Positions 33,546 to 41,031 of a stretch of 64,000 bases of DNA are shown here, in pieces. Every line of letters starts with the position of its first letter. Within the stretch, counting starts at the first letter, position 1. The notes under the pieces were generated by a model. The model did no database searches. It saw only the letters and a program-made list of their open reading frames with translations, and was not told the DNA's origin. Both the position numbers and the translations under genes were made by a program. Origin of the DNA: Firmicutes bacterium UBA6113 (GTDB lineage Bacteria; Bacillota; Clostridia; Tissierellales; Sedimentibacteraceae); the NCBI GenBank assembly GCA_002422545.1, contig DIWF01000003.1, forward strand, positions 111,782 through 175,781, given 5' to 3'.

Positions 33546-33550
33546 GCAAA

Positions 33551-33578
33551 AGGAAATCTCAGAATACTGAGATTTCCT
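33551..33578. terminator. Bidirectional terminator between ilvN and nnrD
   Basis: A 12-bp stem AGGAAATCTCAG/CTGAGATTTCCT with AATA loop. The nnrD stop codon lies inside the hairpin. Confidence 0.8.
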
Positions 33579-34476
33579 TGAATGCTTCAGGAAGATACTT
33601 GATTATATCACCTGCAATCAGCGAATATTCTCCAGAGTTTTTGGCAGCAATGTCTCCTGCAAGGCCGTGAATGAATACAGCAGACATAAGAGCATGCTTA
33701 ATATCAATTTTTTGCCCAATAAATGATGTTATGATACCTGTTAATACATCTCCGCTTCCTGCAGTTGCCATTCCCGGATTACCTGTGGTGTTTACAAAGA
33801 TGTTTCCATCGGGACATGATATTAAAGTCCTTGCTCCTTTAAGCACAAGGTATGCATTGTAGAATAAAGAAAAACTTCTTGCTGTGTCAATTATATTTTC
33901 TCTTAATTCCGCAACATTTTTATTTAAAAGCCTCGCCATTTCTCCGTAATGAGAGGTCAAAACAACTTCTTGACGGTGATTTTTTAATTTTTCAAGACTT
34001 AATAAATTTATGGCTTCAGCATCAAGTACCAGAGGACTTAAACATTCATCCAGAAGACTATTCAATATTTTTTCATAATTGAACAAATTAGTACATCCTG
34101 AACCAGTTGAAACCACATCTGCAAATGAAAGAACTTCCTTGCTGAACTCATCAAAATACAATCTTTCTTCATCAAACGGATGTGTGATGGCTTCAAGAGA
34201 CATTGTTTCAACAACATTGTAAATTGAAGCAGGTATAAAACCTTTCACCAGCCCTATTCCGCTTCTTAATGCAGCGTTAAGGTTAAGAACTGCTGCTCCT
34301 GCCATTCCTATGGAACCTGAAACAAAAGCAGCTTTTCCGTATGTTCCCTTGTGGGAATCTCTCTTCCTCTTCGTTATTATCTTACTCACATCATCAATGG
34401 TTATTAATTTTGCGTTATTAGCCTCCAACTCTGACGGTTCAACAAAATCTTCAATGCCTAAAATGAATTTATCCAT
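33559..34476 (-). CDS. nnrD: ADP-dependent NAD(P)H-hydrate dehydratase
   Basis: The 305-residue protein is the free-standing dehydratase (YjeF C-terminal/YxkO) domain, repairing hydrated NAD(P)H. Motifs: GKAAFVSGSIGMAGAAVLNLNAALRSGIGLV (about 47-77), LVLDAEAINLL, TSHYGEMARLL, and the ATP-binding NTTGNPGMATAGSGDVLTGII (about 226-246). The epimerase domain found fused in many bacteria is absent here. GAGGATG precedes the ATG at 34476. Alone between converging and diverging neighbours. Confidence 0.93.
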   Translation of the reverse strand: MDKFILGIEDFVEPSELEANNAKLITIDDVSKIITKRKRDSHKGTYGKAAFVSGSIGMAGAAVLNLNAALRSGIGLVKGFIPASIYNVVETMSLEAITHPFDEERLYFDEFSKEVLSFADVVSTGSGCTNLFNYEKILNSLLDECLSPLVLDAEAINLLSLEKLKNHRQEVVLTSHYGEMARLLNKNVAELRENIIDTARSFSLFYNAYLVLKGARTLISCPDGNIFVNTTGNPGMATAGSGDVLTGIITSFIGQKIDIKHALMSAVFIHGLAGDIAAKNSGEYSLIAGDIIKYLPEAFKEISVF

Positions 34477-34569
34477 AGTTCATCCTCTACCCCTCCGAGC
34501 TTATTGACATTTTCTTTCAATTATTATATCTTAAATTATAAGCAAAATCAAATTAAACAGGAGGATTAC

Positions 34570-35655
34570 ATGGCACAATTCAAGTGTTCTTCATGCAAAA
34601 CTACAGCGCCCCTAAGCACGTTGTCATTTAAGTGCAGCTGCGGCGGTCTTTATGAACTGGAGTTTTCTCCGCCGAAATTTTCCATGGATTTAATAGATAC
34701 GAAGGAGTTCAATATTTTTAGGTACAGATCTTTCATGCCTCTGGATAATGATTTATGGAGCAGCGTCACCCTTGGAGAAGGGCTGACTTCAACAATACAT
34801 TACAGTGAAAATTTGTACCTGAAACTTGATTATGCAATGCCCACTCTTTCTTTTAAAGACAGAGGAGCAGCATGTCTTGTGTGGCTTTTAAAAACCATTG
34901 GTGTTAAAAAAGTTGTGCAGGACAGCAGCGGAAACGCCGGAAATTCTGTTGCAGCTTATTGTGCCCGAGCAGGAATAGAATGCGAAATATTTGTTCCTAA
35001 AGGGACGTCTCCCAAGAAAATAAAAATGATTGAATCTCACGGTGCAACCGTAACAGTATTTGATGGTACAAGGGATGAAACAGCAGATGCATGCAGAAAA
35101 AAAGCAGCTGAAGAAAATATCTACTACGCCAACCACGTGTACAACCCCATGTTCTATCAGGGAACAAAGACATATATTTATGAGGTTTATGAACAGCTCG
35201 GGAAGATTCCAGACAACTTGTTCATACCCGTTGGAAATGGAACTCTCCTTATGGGTTGCCGCCTAGCCTTAATGGAATTGTATGAAGCAGGATTAATTAA
35301 GAAACTTCCGAAACTTTTCATTGTACAAAGCGAGAAATGCGCTCCTCTTTTCAATGCAACGGACACTCCTCTTGAAATTGTTCCTCTCTCTACATATGCT
35401 GAAGGAATTGCAGTTGGAAAGCCAATGCGTGGAAATGAAATACTAAACAGTACTTATCCCGGGGATCAGGAAATAATTCTTGCCCTTGAGGAAGATATAC
35501 TTCCTGCAAGAAGTAAGCTGGCTTTGGGAGGATTTTTTGTGGAACACACTACTGCGGCAACTTATGCAGCATACATGGACTACACTTCAAAAAACAACCT
35601 TGAAGGTGACACCCTCATACCTCTTTGCGGTGCTGGCCTTAAAAGTGAAAAATAA
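34570..35655 (+). CDS. Threonine synthase-like PLP enzyme
   Basis: This 361-residue fold-type II PLP enzyme begins with a zinc-ribbon-like FKCSSCKTTAPLSTLSFKCSCGG (Cys pairs), then the lysine motif TLSFKDRGA (about 93-101), the PLP-phosphate neighbourhood DSSGNAGNSVAAYCARAG and the glycine loop VGNGTLLMG. Threonine synthase converts O-phosphohomoserine to threonine; cysteate synthase is closely related and cannot be excluded. CAGGAGGATTAC precedes ATG 34570. No thrA/thrB nearby. Confidence 0.85.
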   Translation: MAQFKCSSCKTTAPLSTLSFKCSCGGLYELEFSPPKFSMDLIDTKEFNIFRYRSFMPLDNDLWSSVTLGEGLTSTIHYSENLYLKLDYAMPTLSFKDRGAACLVWLLKTIGVKKVVQDSSGNAGNSVAAYCARAGIECEIFVPKGTSPKKIKMIESHGATVTVFDGTRDETADACRKKAAEENIYYANHVYNPMFYQGTKTYIYEVYEQLGKIPDNLFIPVGNGTLLMGCRLALMELYEAGLIKKLPKLFIVQSEKCAPLFNATDTPLEIVPLSTYAEGIAVGKPMRGNEILNSTYPGDQEIILALEEDILPARSKLALGGFFVEHTTAATYAAYMDYTSKNNLEGDTLIPLCGAGLKSEK

Positions 35656-35670
35656 TTTCAGCGCACATTA

Positions 35671-35698
35671 AAGAAGCACTGTCGTGACAGTGCTTCTT
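35671..35698. terminator. Bidirectional terminator between threonine synthase and usp genes
   Basis: AGAAGCACTGTC/GACAGTGCTTCT, loop GT, 12 bp, followed by TTAATTTTATT. Confidence 0.8.
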
Positions 35699-35702
35699 AA
35701 TT

Positions 35703-36143
35703 TTATTCAAGTACAATAAACACCGGGCAAGGAGAATCAGAAATTACCCTTTGTGTAACCGAACCTACAAAGAATCTCTTAACCTTTGAGAATCCCCTTC
35801 TTCCCATTACAATCAAATCATAACCGCCATCTTCAGCTGCTGCAAGAATTTCTTCATACGGCTGTCCCGTAACAACCAATTTCTCGACTGCTACACCTGT
35901 CAAATCAAGTCCTTCAAGGAAGGAGTCCAAGAATTTAGTACCTGTAGCAATCATTTTTTCTTTCATTTCTTTAAAGTCATATTCCATGTAAATACCGTAC
36001 TTTGTATGGCCTACAGTGTCAGGAATATATATAACATGAATAAATGTCAGTTCACTGTTGAACAATTTTGCCAATTCCACACCCTTTTCTGCTGCTTTCT
36101 GTGAGGCAACAGAACCATCAATTGGAACAAGAATTTTTTTCAT
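35703..36143 (-). CDS. Universal stress protein (UspA family)
   Basis: The 146-residue protein has KKILVPIDGSVASQKAAEKGVELAKLFNSELTFIHV at the start and the ATP-binding end LIVMGRRGFSKVKRFFVGSVTQRVISDSPCPVFIV (GxxG-9x-GS/T). It is of the ATP-binding UspA type; the physiological role is general stress signalling. AGGGAGGTAC is the RBS. Confidence 0.94.
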   Translation of the reverse strand: MKKILVPIDGSVASQKAAEKGVELAKLFNSELTFIHVIYIPDTVGHTKYGIYMEYDFKEMKEKMIATGTKFLDSFLEGLDLTGVAVEKLVVTGQPYEEILAAAEDGGYDLIVMGRRGFSKVKRFFVGSVTQRVISDSPCPVFIVLE

Positions 36144-36263
36144 ATTCGTACCTCCCTTTATTTTTAAAAATCATTTATATTGTATATTATATTTATACCT
36201 ACATTTTTCAATTGTAAACATATTCATCAAAAATTATATTGTTAAGTAACAAATCAGCATTCC

Positions 36264-36292
36264 TTGAAAATACCTGCAGCATATGTTATAAT
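36264..36292 (+). promoter_or_regulatory. Promoter of the DtxR-like regulator gene
   Basis: TTGAAA (36264-36269), 17 nt, TATAAT (36287-36292). No GTTAGC-type operator lies in this promoter. Confidence 0.65.
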
Positions 36293-36318
36293 CAGTTAAA
36301 CTATTTTGGGAGGATGTC

Positions 36319-36690
36319 ATGATACACGAATCCGGAGAAGATTATTTAGAAACCATACTTATGCTTCACAACAAAAACGGTTATGTGAGATCGATAGATA
36401 TAGCCAATGAGTTGAATTACACAAAACCAAGCATAAGCCGTGCCGTGAGCATTTTGAAAAATTCAGATTACATAACAGTGGACAAGAACGGCCATATCCT
36501 TCTTACTGACCTTGGCAGAGAAACTGCAGAAAGAATTTATGAACGTCACAAAGTCATTGCAGAATTCATGATTGCATCTCTGGGAATATCAAGAGAAACA
36601 GCTGAAAAAGAATCCTGTAGAATTGAACACATAGTAAGTGAGGAAACTTTTCAGAAAATGAAGGAATACATAAAAACTCCTGCGAAATAA
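36319..36690 (+). CDS. DtxR/MntR-family metal-dependent transcriptional regulator
   Basis: The 123-residue protein has a winged helix with EDYLETILMLHNKNGYVRSIDIANELNYTKPSISRAVSILKNSDYITVDKNGHILLTDLGRETAERIYERHKVIAEFM and the metal/dimer domain start (E...C...EH: ESCRIEHIVSEET). It lacks a C-terminal SH3-like domain, as in MntR. In context it is likely the Fe2+- or Mn2+-responsive repressor of the neighbouring feo operon, whose promoter carries repeats of GTTAGC-N4-GCTAAC type (inference). GGGAGGATGTC precedes the ATG. Confidence 0.9.
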   Translation: MIHESGEDYLETILMLHNKNGYVRSIDIANELNYTKPSISRAVSILKNSDYITVDKNGHILLTDLGRETAERIYERHKVIAEFMIASLGISRETAEKESCRIEHIVSEETFQKMKEYIKTPAK

Positions 36691-36706
36691 CGCAGGAGTT
36701 AATTTT
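36675..36706. terminator. Bidirectional terminator between regulator gene and feoB
   Basis: AACTCCTGCG/CGCAGGAGTT, loop AAATAA, followed by AATTTTTT. The regulator stop codon is in the loop. Confidence 0.85.
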
Positions 36707-38875
36707 TTATGCTTTTGCTTCAGCTTTTTTTACAGATAGACTGAATTTATTGTAAATCATAAATCCAATGGCCACAAAAAGGATTGCTGCAAAGATTATG
36801 AGTACAATATCACCGTTTACAACAGCTCCTTCAGCTGCTTCTTCCATGATAGATATATCAAGAATTTTTCTTTCTGTTGCAGAAGTACCTCTGAATATGA
36901 AACTTCCAACTGTGTTCACAAGGAAGGAAAGCACATACGCCAATCCGGTCTGATATCCTATGGCAATCAAAGTCCATTTCCAGTTGCCCATCTCATTTCT
37001 TATTGCTCCTATTGCAGCAAAGCAAGGTGCTGCCAGAAGAGTGAATACCATGAATGCAAAAGCTGTAACCTGTGTAAATTCAATTGGAATAACACTTCCA
37101 ACAGATGCAAATGTTGCGACAACAACTTCTTTTGCAATAAGACCTGTAATTGAAGCTACGCTGGCGGCCCAAGAATCGCCAAATCCAAGAGGTACAAATA
37201 TCCACCTTATGGCTCCGCCTATGGACGCAAGCATGCTCTCATCAACTCTCTCGGCACCGAGATATTCAAATGTTGCGCTGAAATTCTGAAGTACCCACAA
37301 CACTGTGCACGAAAGAAATATGACAGTTCCTGCCTTTATAACAAAAGATTTTGCCTTTTCCCACATGTGAATTGCGACGCCTTTCATTCTAGGCATCTTG
37401 TAGTTTGGAAGCTCCATAATAAACGGTGCAGGGTCTCCAGCAAACAATTTTGTTTTTTTCAACACTATTCCTGAAATTATAACAGCTGAAATTCCAATTA
37501 AGTACATTGACGGTCCAACCCATGCATCATTGGGGAACATGAGTGCTATAAACATTGCAAACACAGGAAGTTTTGCTCCGCAGGGAACAAAAGGAGTAAG
37601 CATTATGGTCATTCTTCTGTCTTTTTCATTTTCCACAGTCCTGCTGGCCATTATACCAGGAATGGAGCATCCTGTTCCTATGAGCATTGGTATAAATGAT
37701 TTTCCGGAAAGTCCAAACTTTCTGAATATCCTGTCCATGATGAATGCAACTCTTGCCATATACCCGCTGTCTTCCAGAAGAGAAAGGAAGAAAAATAAGA
37801 TCATAAGCTGAGGAACAAATGTGAATATTGCTCCTATACTTCCTATTATACCGTTAACTGCCAGGTCAATTGCCCAGAAGGAAGCTCCTGCGCTTGTAAG
37901 AAGATTTTCTACTCCTACTTGTATGAATCCCACGATTGTCTCGACATATCCTATGGTCATGTCACCTATGGTTGAAATTGATACATAGTATATTAACCAC
38001 ATCACTGCAAAAAATATGGGAAGCGCAAGTAACTTGTTTGTTACAACGCTGTCAATTTTGTCAGATGAAGACAATCCGCTTCTTTTCTGCTTGACAACCG
38101 TATCCTTGACGATTTTTTCTATGTACTCATACCTCTGATTTGTAATTATGCTTTCAGAATCATCGTCATATTTATTTTCAGCTTCTTCTACTATTTCCAT
38201 TATTGCTGATTTAAGGTCTTCAGGAAGTTTGATATTTTCCATGACAAGCTTATCTTTTTCAAAAAGTTTTGCTGCAATCCATCTTGAATTAGGAGAATAC
38301 TCATAGCTGTTATAAATATTTTCTATTCCTGTTATAGCGTCCGATACATATTTGCTGAATTCAAGGGTCGGAACATTTTTAACATTGGTTTTTGCTGCTT
38401 CAACAGCCTTTGAAACCAATTCCTTAAGTCCTGTACCTTTGACAGCTGAAGTTTCCACTACAGAGCAGTTAAGAAGTTTTGAAAGTTTTTCTGTATTTAT
38501 CTTAATGCCGGTTTTTTCAACAATATCCATCATGTTTAGAGCTGCTACAACCGGTATGTTTAGTTCTGCTAACTGTGTTGTAAGATATAGATTTCGTTCT
38601 ATATTTGAAGCATCAATAATATTTATAATTGCATCCGGTTGTTCTTTAAGTAAAAAATCTCTTGCAACAACCTCTTCCAGCGTATATGGAGAAAGTGAAT
38701 AAATTCCCGGCAAATCCACTACCGTAACACCCTTGTATCCCTTTAGATTTCCTTCTTTTTTTTCAACCGTTACTCCCGGCCAGTTTCCCACATGCTGCGA
38801 ACTTCCTGTAAGTTCGTTGAACATAGTGGTTTTACCGGAATTAGGATTTCCGGCTAGTGCTATTTTAATATTCAT
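36707..38875 (-). CDS. feoB: Ferrous iron transport protein B
   Basis: FeoB is a 722-residue Fe2+ transporter. The N-terminal G domain has GNPNSGKTT (about 9-17), GVTVEKKEG, DLPG and NMMD (GTP motifs), followed by a helical spacer and a polytopic membrane domain from about residue 280 with gating motifs such as GTGCSIPGIMASR and VPCGAKLPVF. It is last in feoA-feoA-feoB on the minus strand. A 16-bp operator-like palindrome lies directly upstream of its start (38888-38903). Confidence 0.96.
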   Translation of the reverse strand: MNIKIALAGNPNSGKTTMFNELTGSSQHVGNWPGVTVEKKEGNLKGYKGVTVVDLPGIYSLSPYTLEEVVARDFLLKEQPDAIINIIDASNIERNLYLTTQLAELNIPVVAALNMMDIVEKTGIKINTEKLSKLLNCSVVETSAVKGTGLKELVSKAVEAAKTNVKNVPTLEFSKYVSDAITGIENIYNSYEYSPNSRWIAAKLFEKDKLVMENIKLPEDLKSAIMEIVEEAENKYDDDSESIITNQRYEYIEKIVKDTVVKQKRSGLSSSDKIDSVVTNKLLALPIFFAVMWLIYYVSISTIGDMTIGYVETIVGFIQVGVENLLTSAGASFWAIDLAVNGIIGSIGAIFTFVPQLMILFFFLSLLEDSGYMARVAFIMDRIFRKFGLSGKSFIPMLIGTGCSIPGIMASRTVENEKDRRMTIMLTPFVPCGAKLPVFAMFIALMFPNDAWVGPSMYLIGISAVIISGIVLKKTKLFAGDPAPFIMELPNYKMPRMKGVAIHMWEKAKSFVIKAGTVIFLSCTVLWVLQNFSATFEYLGAERVDESMLASIGGAIRWIFVPLGFGDSWAASVASITGLIAKEVVVATFASVGSVIPIEFTQVTAFAFMVFTLLAAPCFAAIGAIRNEMGNWKWTLIAIGYQTGLAYVLSFLVNTVGSFIFRGTSATERKILDISIMEEAAEGAVVNGDIVLIIFAAILFVAIGFMIYNKFSLSVKKAEAKA

Positions 38876-38887
38876 AAACCCTCCCTT

Positions 38888-38903
38888 GTTAGCTATTGCT
38901 AAC
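38888..38903. promoter_or_regulatory. Operator-like inverted repeat before feoB
   Basis: GTTAGCTATTGCTAAC, a perfect 6-bp inverted repeat with a 4-nt centre, between feoA-1 and feoB. It resembles the two copies at the operon promoter. Confidence 0.6.
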
Positions 38904-38925
38904 CTATTCTCAAAAAAATTAGTTA

Positions 38926-39147
38926 TTACTCAACAATTATTTTATCTGCATCTTCTTTTCTTAGGGACAGTTCATATCCCCTCACCGTTATTTCTATAGG
39001 ATCTCCAAGAGGAGCAACCTTTTTAACACATAGTTCCGTACCTTTTGTAATTCCCATATCCATAATCCTTCTTTTTACAGCAGCTTCACCTGAAATTTTT
39101 ACAACTTTCACAGTTTCCCTACATTCAGTTTCTTTTAAAGTTTTCAT
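38926..39147 (-). CDS. feoA: FeoA family protein (second in operon)
   Basis: The 73-residue SH3-like protein includes GEAAVKRRIMDMGITKGTELCVKKVAPLGDPIEITVRGYELSLRKEDADKIIVE, the FeoA pattern of G-x-RRL-MG and P-L-G-P/E-I/L. It assists FeoB. It starts 15 nt downstream of the other FeoA; GGAGGAGAAATG is its RBS region. Confidence 0.93.
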   Translation of the reverse strand: MKTLKETECRETVKVVKISGEAAVKRRIMDMGITKGTELCVKKVAPLGDPIEITVRGYELSLRKEDADKIIVE

Positions 39148-39162
39148 TTCTCCTCCATATAA

Positions 39163-39372
39163 TTAGACCATTATTCTGTTTGCCATCGATTTATCGATTG
39201 CAACCCTGGAATTTTTGACCATAACAATAACATTTCCATTGTTTTCAGATACTACAGTGACAATTCCTCCAATTACAAAACCCAAAGTTTCCAAAAAATT
39301 TTTTGTTTCATCTCTGCCCAGTATTTTTTTAATTAACAAATCTTCTCCAGCCTTGGCCATTGTTAAAGGCAT
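39163..39372 (-). CDS. FeoA family protein (first in operon)
   Basis: The 69-residue FeoA-like protein has MAKAGEDLLIKKILGRDETKNFLETLGFVIGGIVTVVSENNGNVIVMVKNSRVAIDKSMANRIMV, a divergent FeoA where the N-terminal metal-loop residues differ from the second copy. Tandem FeoA genes before feoB are common in clostridia. ATG 39372 is chosen for the GGGAG spacing; a GTG three codons upstream is less likely. Confidence 0.9.
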   Translation of the reverse strand: MPLTMAKAGEDLLIKKILGRDETKNFLETLGFVIGGIVTVVSENNGNVIVMVKNSRVAIDKSMANRIMV

Positions 39373-39395
39373 AAAAATCACTCCCTTGCATAGTT

Positions 39396-39411
39396 GTTAG
39401 TCATCGCTAAC
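39396..39411. promoter_or_regulatory. Operator-like inverted repeat before feoA (downstream copy)
   Basis: GTTAGTCATCGCTAAC, 24 bp from the promoter copy, just downstream of the -10 box. Confidence 0.6.
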
Positions 39412-39418
39412 TGTTATG

Positions 39419-39447
39419 AGTTTACCATTGCTAACTCTCCTTGTCAA
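39419..39447 (-). promoter_or_regulatory. feo operon promoter with overlapping operator
   Basis: On the minus strand TTGACA (39447-39442), 17-nt spacer, TAAACT (39424-39419). A 16-bp repeat GTTAGCAATGGTAAAC (39435-39420 on this strand) covers the spacer and -10 box, so repressor binding would block RNA polymerase. The half-site TTAGC/GCTAA resembles DtxR-family operators. Confidence 0.75.
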
Positions 39448-39464
39448 CATGTTTTTTGAAAAAT

Positions 39465-39489
39465 TAAAAAAGAACTCATAGAGTTCTTT
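39465..39489 (-). terminator. Terminator of the amidohydrolase operon
   Basis: AAAGAACTC/GAGTTCTTT with a 3-nt loop followed on the minus strand by TTTTTAATTTTT. Confidence 0.75.
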
Positions 39490-39523
39490 GGTATATTGAC
39501 AAACTTTATTCCACAAGTCGTAG

Positions 39524-39544
39524 GGGCGGACCTTGTGTCCGCCC
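39524..39544. repeat. GC-rich palindrome GGGCGGAC-N5-GTCCGCCC
   Basis: An 8-bp perfect stem with loop CTTGT, embedded in the phrase CGTAGGGGCGGACC...GTCCGCCCGTA, between amidohydrolase stop and terminator. It stands out from AT-rich DNA and looks like dispersed palindromic repeats of similar form seen in many bacterial genomes (recalled, not searched). Confidence 0.5.
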
Positions 39545-39565
39545 GTATTATTAATTCATTAATTA

Positions 39566-40930
39566 CTATCTTATGGTCGGGAAACGATCAGGTATTACAA
39601 TTCCCGCTCTTTTTCTTATTGATTCGGCCATTTCTTCTGTTCTGTCCAATATATCTTCTTCTGATACAACCACAACTTTTCTGTTTTTCATGAGCCATTT
39701 ACCGTCGCACATGGTTGACTCAATATTAGTTGAATGCATTGAATATACAATGCTTGATACGGGGTCATGCTGAGGCATGTTTCCAATGCTCCTTGGGTCT
39801 ATAACAATCAAATCCGCTTTTTTTCCAACTTCTAAACTTCCTGTTTCATCTTCTCTCAATATTGTCTTCGCTCCGTTTATGGTTGCCATTTCAATTATTG
39901 TTTCAGCTGGAGTTGTTTTGGGACTCAGAGTTCTTCCTTTGTGGATGAGAGCAGTCAGATACATTTCATCAACCATGTCCATTCTGTTGTTGCATGGGGC
40001 ACCGTCAGTTCCTATGGATACAACAACTCCTTTTTTCAACATTTCAGGTACCTTGGCAAAACCGAGAACTCTCATGGCAGCAGCAGGGTTGTGAGATGAT
40101 TTCACGTTGTGCAGCCTGAACAAATCAACTTCTTTGTCAGTGAGCCACACTGTATGGGCACCAAGTATGTTTTTGTCCAAGAACCCTATTCTTGATAAGT
40201 GCTCAACAGTTGAATACCCTCCTGTTCTTTCCTTAACATAATCTATTTCTCCCGGAATTTCAGCTATGTGCATGTGAATTCCTGTGCCATATCTGTCAGC
40301 TAGCCCTTTCGTCCTTAAAAGAAGTTCATCAGTAGCGTTGAATATGGTCCTTATTGCAAACCAATACTTTATTCTGCCGTTTCCTTTGTTATTCCATTTT
40401 TCAAAAGCTTCTTCCTGCTTGTTCAATGTGTAGTCAGTGCTTTCTCTCCATACCAGCGGAAGGCCTTCACCGGAATCCATAGTTGAACGGGCAAGAGCAC
40501 ATCTCAATCCTGCTTCATCAACTGCCCTTCCGAGACCGTCCACATGGAAGCCTCCCGATTCAGCAAATGATGTAACACCTGATTTAATCATTTCAACACA
40601 GCATGCAAGTGCAGAAACATATTGCTCTTCTTCTGTCATGCTGCTTTCGTAGGGCCAAATTCTTTCCCTGAGCCATGTCAACAAATCAACATCATCAGCC
40701 AGTCCTCTTCCAAGCTGCTGTGACAGGTGGACGTGAGTGTTTATTAATCCTGGCATGACAATTTTTCCTTTAAGGTCCATTATATCTGCACCTTCATTTA
40801 AGTCAGAATCAATAAGCTCTCCGATTTTGATTATTTTATCATTTTCAATAATTATACTTCCCTTTTCATAAACCTGCCTATATTTGTTCATTGTTATTAT
40901 ATAGGCATCTTTCAATATTATCCTGCTCAT
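39566..40930 (-). CDS. Amidohydrolase (TRZ/ATZ, MtaD/SAH-deaminase-like)
   Basis: The 454-residue enzyme shows VMPGLINTHVHLSQQLGRGLADDVDLLTWL (about 58-87) with the HxH ligands, GIHMHIAEIPGEIDYV, ILGAHTVWLTD, SSHNPAAAMRVLG and SIGTDGAPCNNRMDM. This order is that of 5-methylthioadenosine/S-adenosylhomocysteine deaminases and the chlorohydrolase subfamily; the exact substrate (MTA/SAH, 8-oxoguanine, other) is open. GAGGAGAAAAT is the RBS, and the start overlaps a candidate micro-ORF by 4 nt. It is downstream of the GGDEF sensor gene. Confidence 0.85.
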   Translation of the reverse strand: MSRIILKDAYIITMNKYRQVYEKGSIIIENDKIIKIGELIDSDLNEGADIMDLKGKIVMPGLINTHVHLSQQLGRGLADDVDLLTWLRERIWPYESSMTEEEQYVSALACCVEMIKSGVTSFAESGGFHVDGLGRAVDEAGLRCALARSTMDSGEGLPLVWRESTDYTLNKQEEAFEKWNNKGNGRIKYWFAIRTIFNATDELLLRTKGLADRYGTGIHMHIAEIPGEIDYVKERTGGYSTVEHLSRIGFLDKNILGAHTVWLTDKEVDLFRLHNVKSSHNPAAAMRVLGFAKVPEMLKKGVVVSIGTDGAPCNNRMDMVDEMYLTALIHKGRTLSPKTTPAETIIEMATINGAKTILREDETGSLEVGKKADLIVIDPRSIGNMPQHDPVSSIVYSMHSTNIESTMCDGKWLMKNRKVVVVSEEDILDRTEEMAESIRKRAGIVIPDRFPTIR

Positions 40931-41031
40931 ATTTTCTCCTCTGTCTTTACTTTAATAGTCTTTCCATTCTTCTTCACTGAAACCCACAACTGTCCTGCAA
41001 TATTTTTGTAACATACTAATAAATTTCTCAT
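40927..41031 (-). CDS. Candidate 34-residue micro-ORF coupled between GGDEF and amidohydrolase genes
   Basis: ATG 41031 overlaps the GGDEF stop (TAATG) and the TGA stop overlaps the amidohydrolase start (ATGA); AAAGGAG lies 5-6 nt before the ATG. The peptide begins MRNLLVCYKNIAGQLWVSVK and is basic. Tight overlap on both sides is typical of real operons but could be chance over 100 nt; no homologue is known to me. Confidence 0.3.
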   Translation of the reverse strand: MRNLLVCYKNIAGQLWVSVKKNGKTIKVKTEEKI

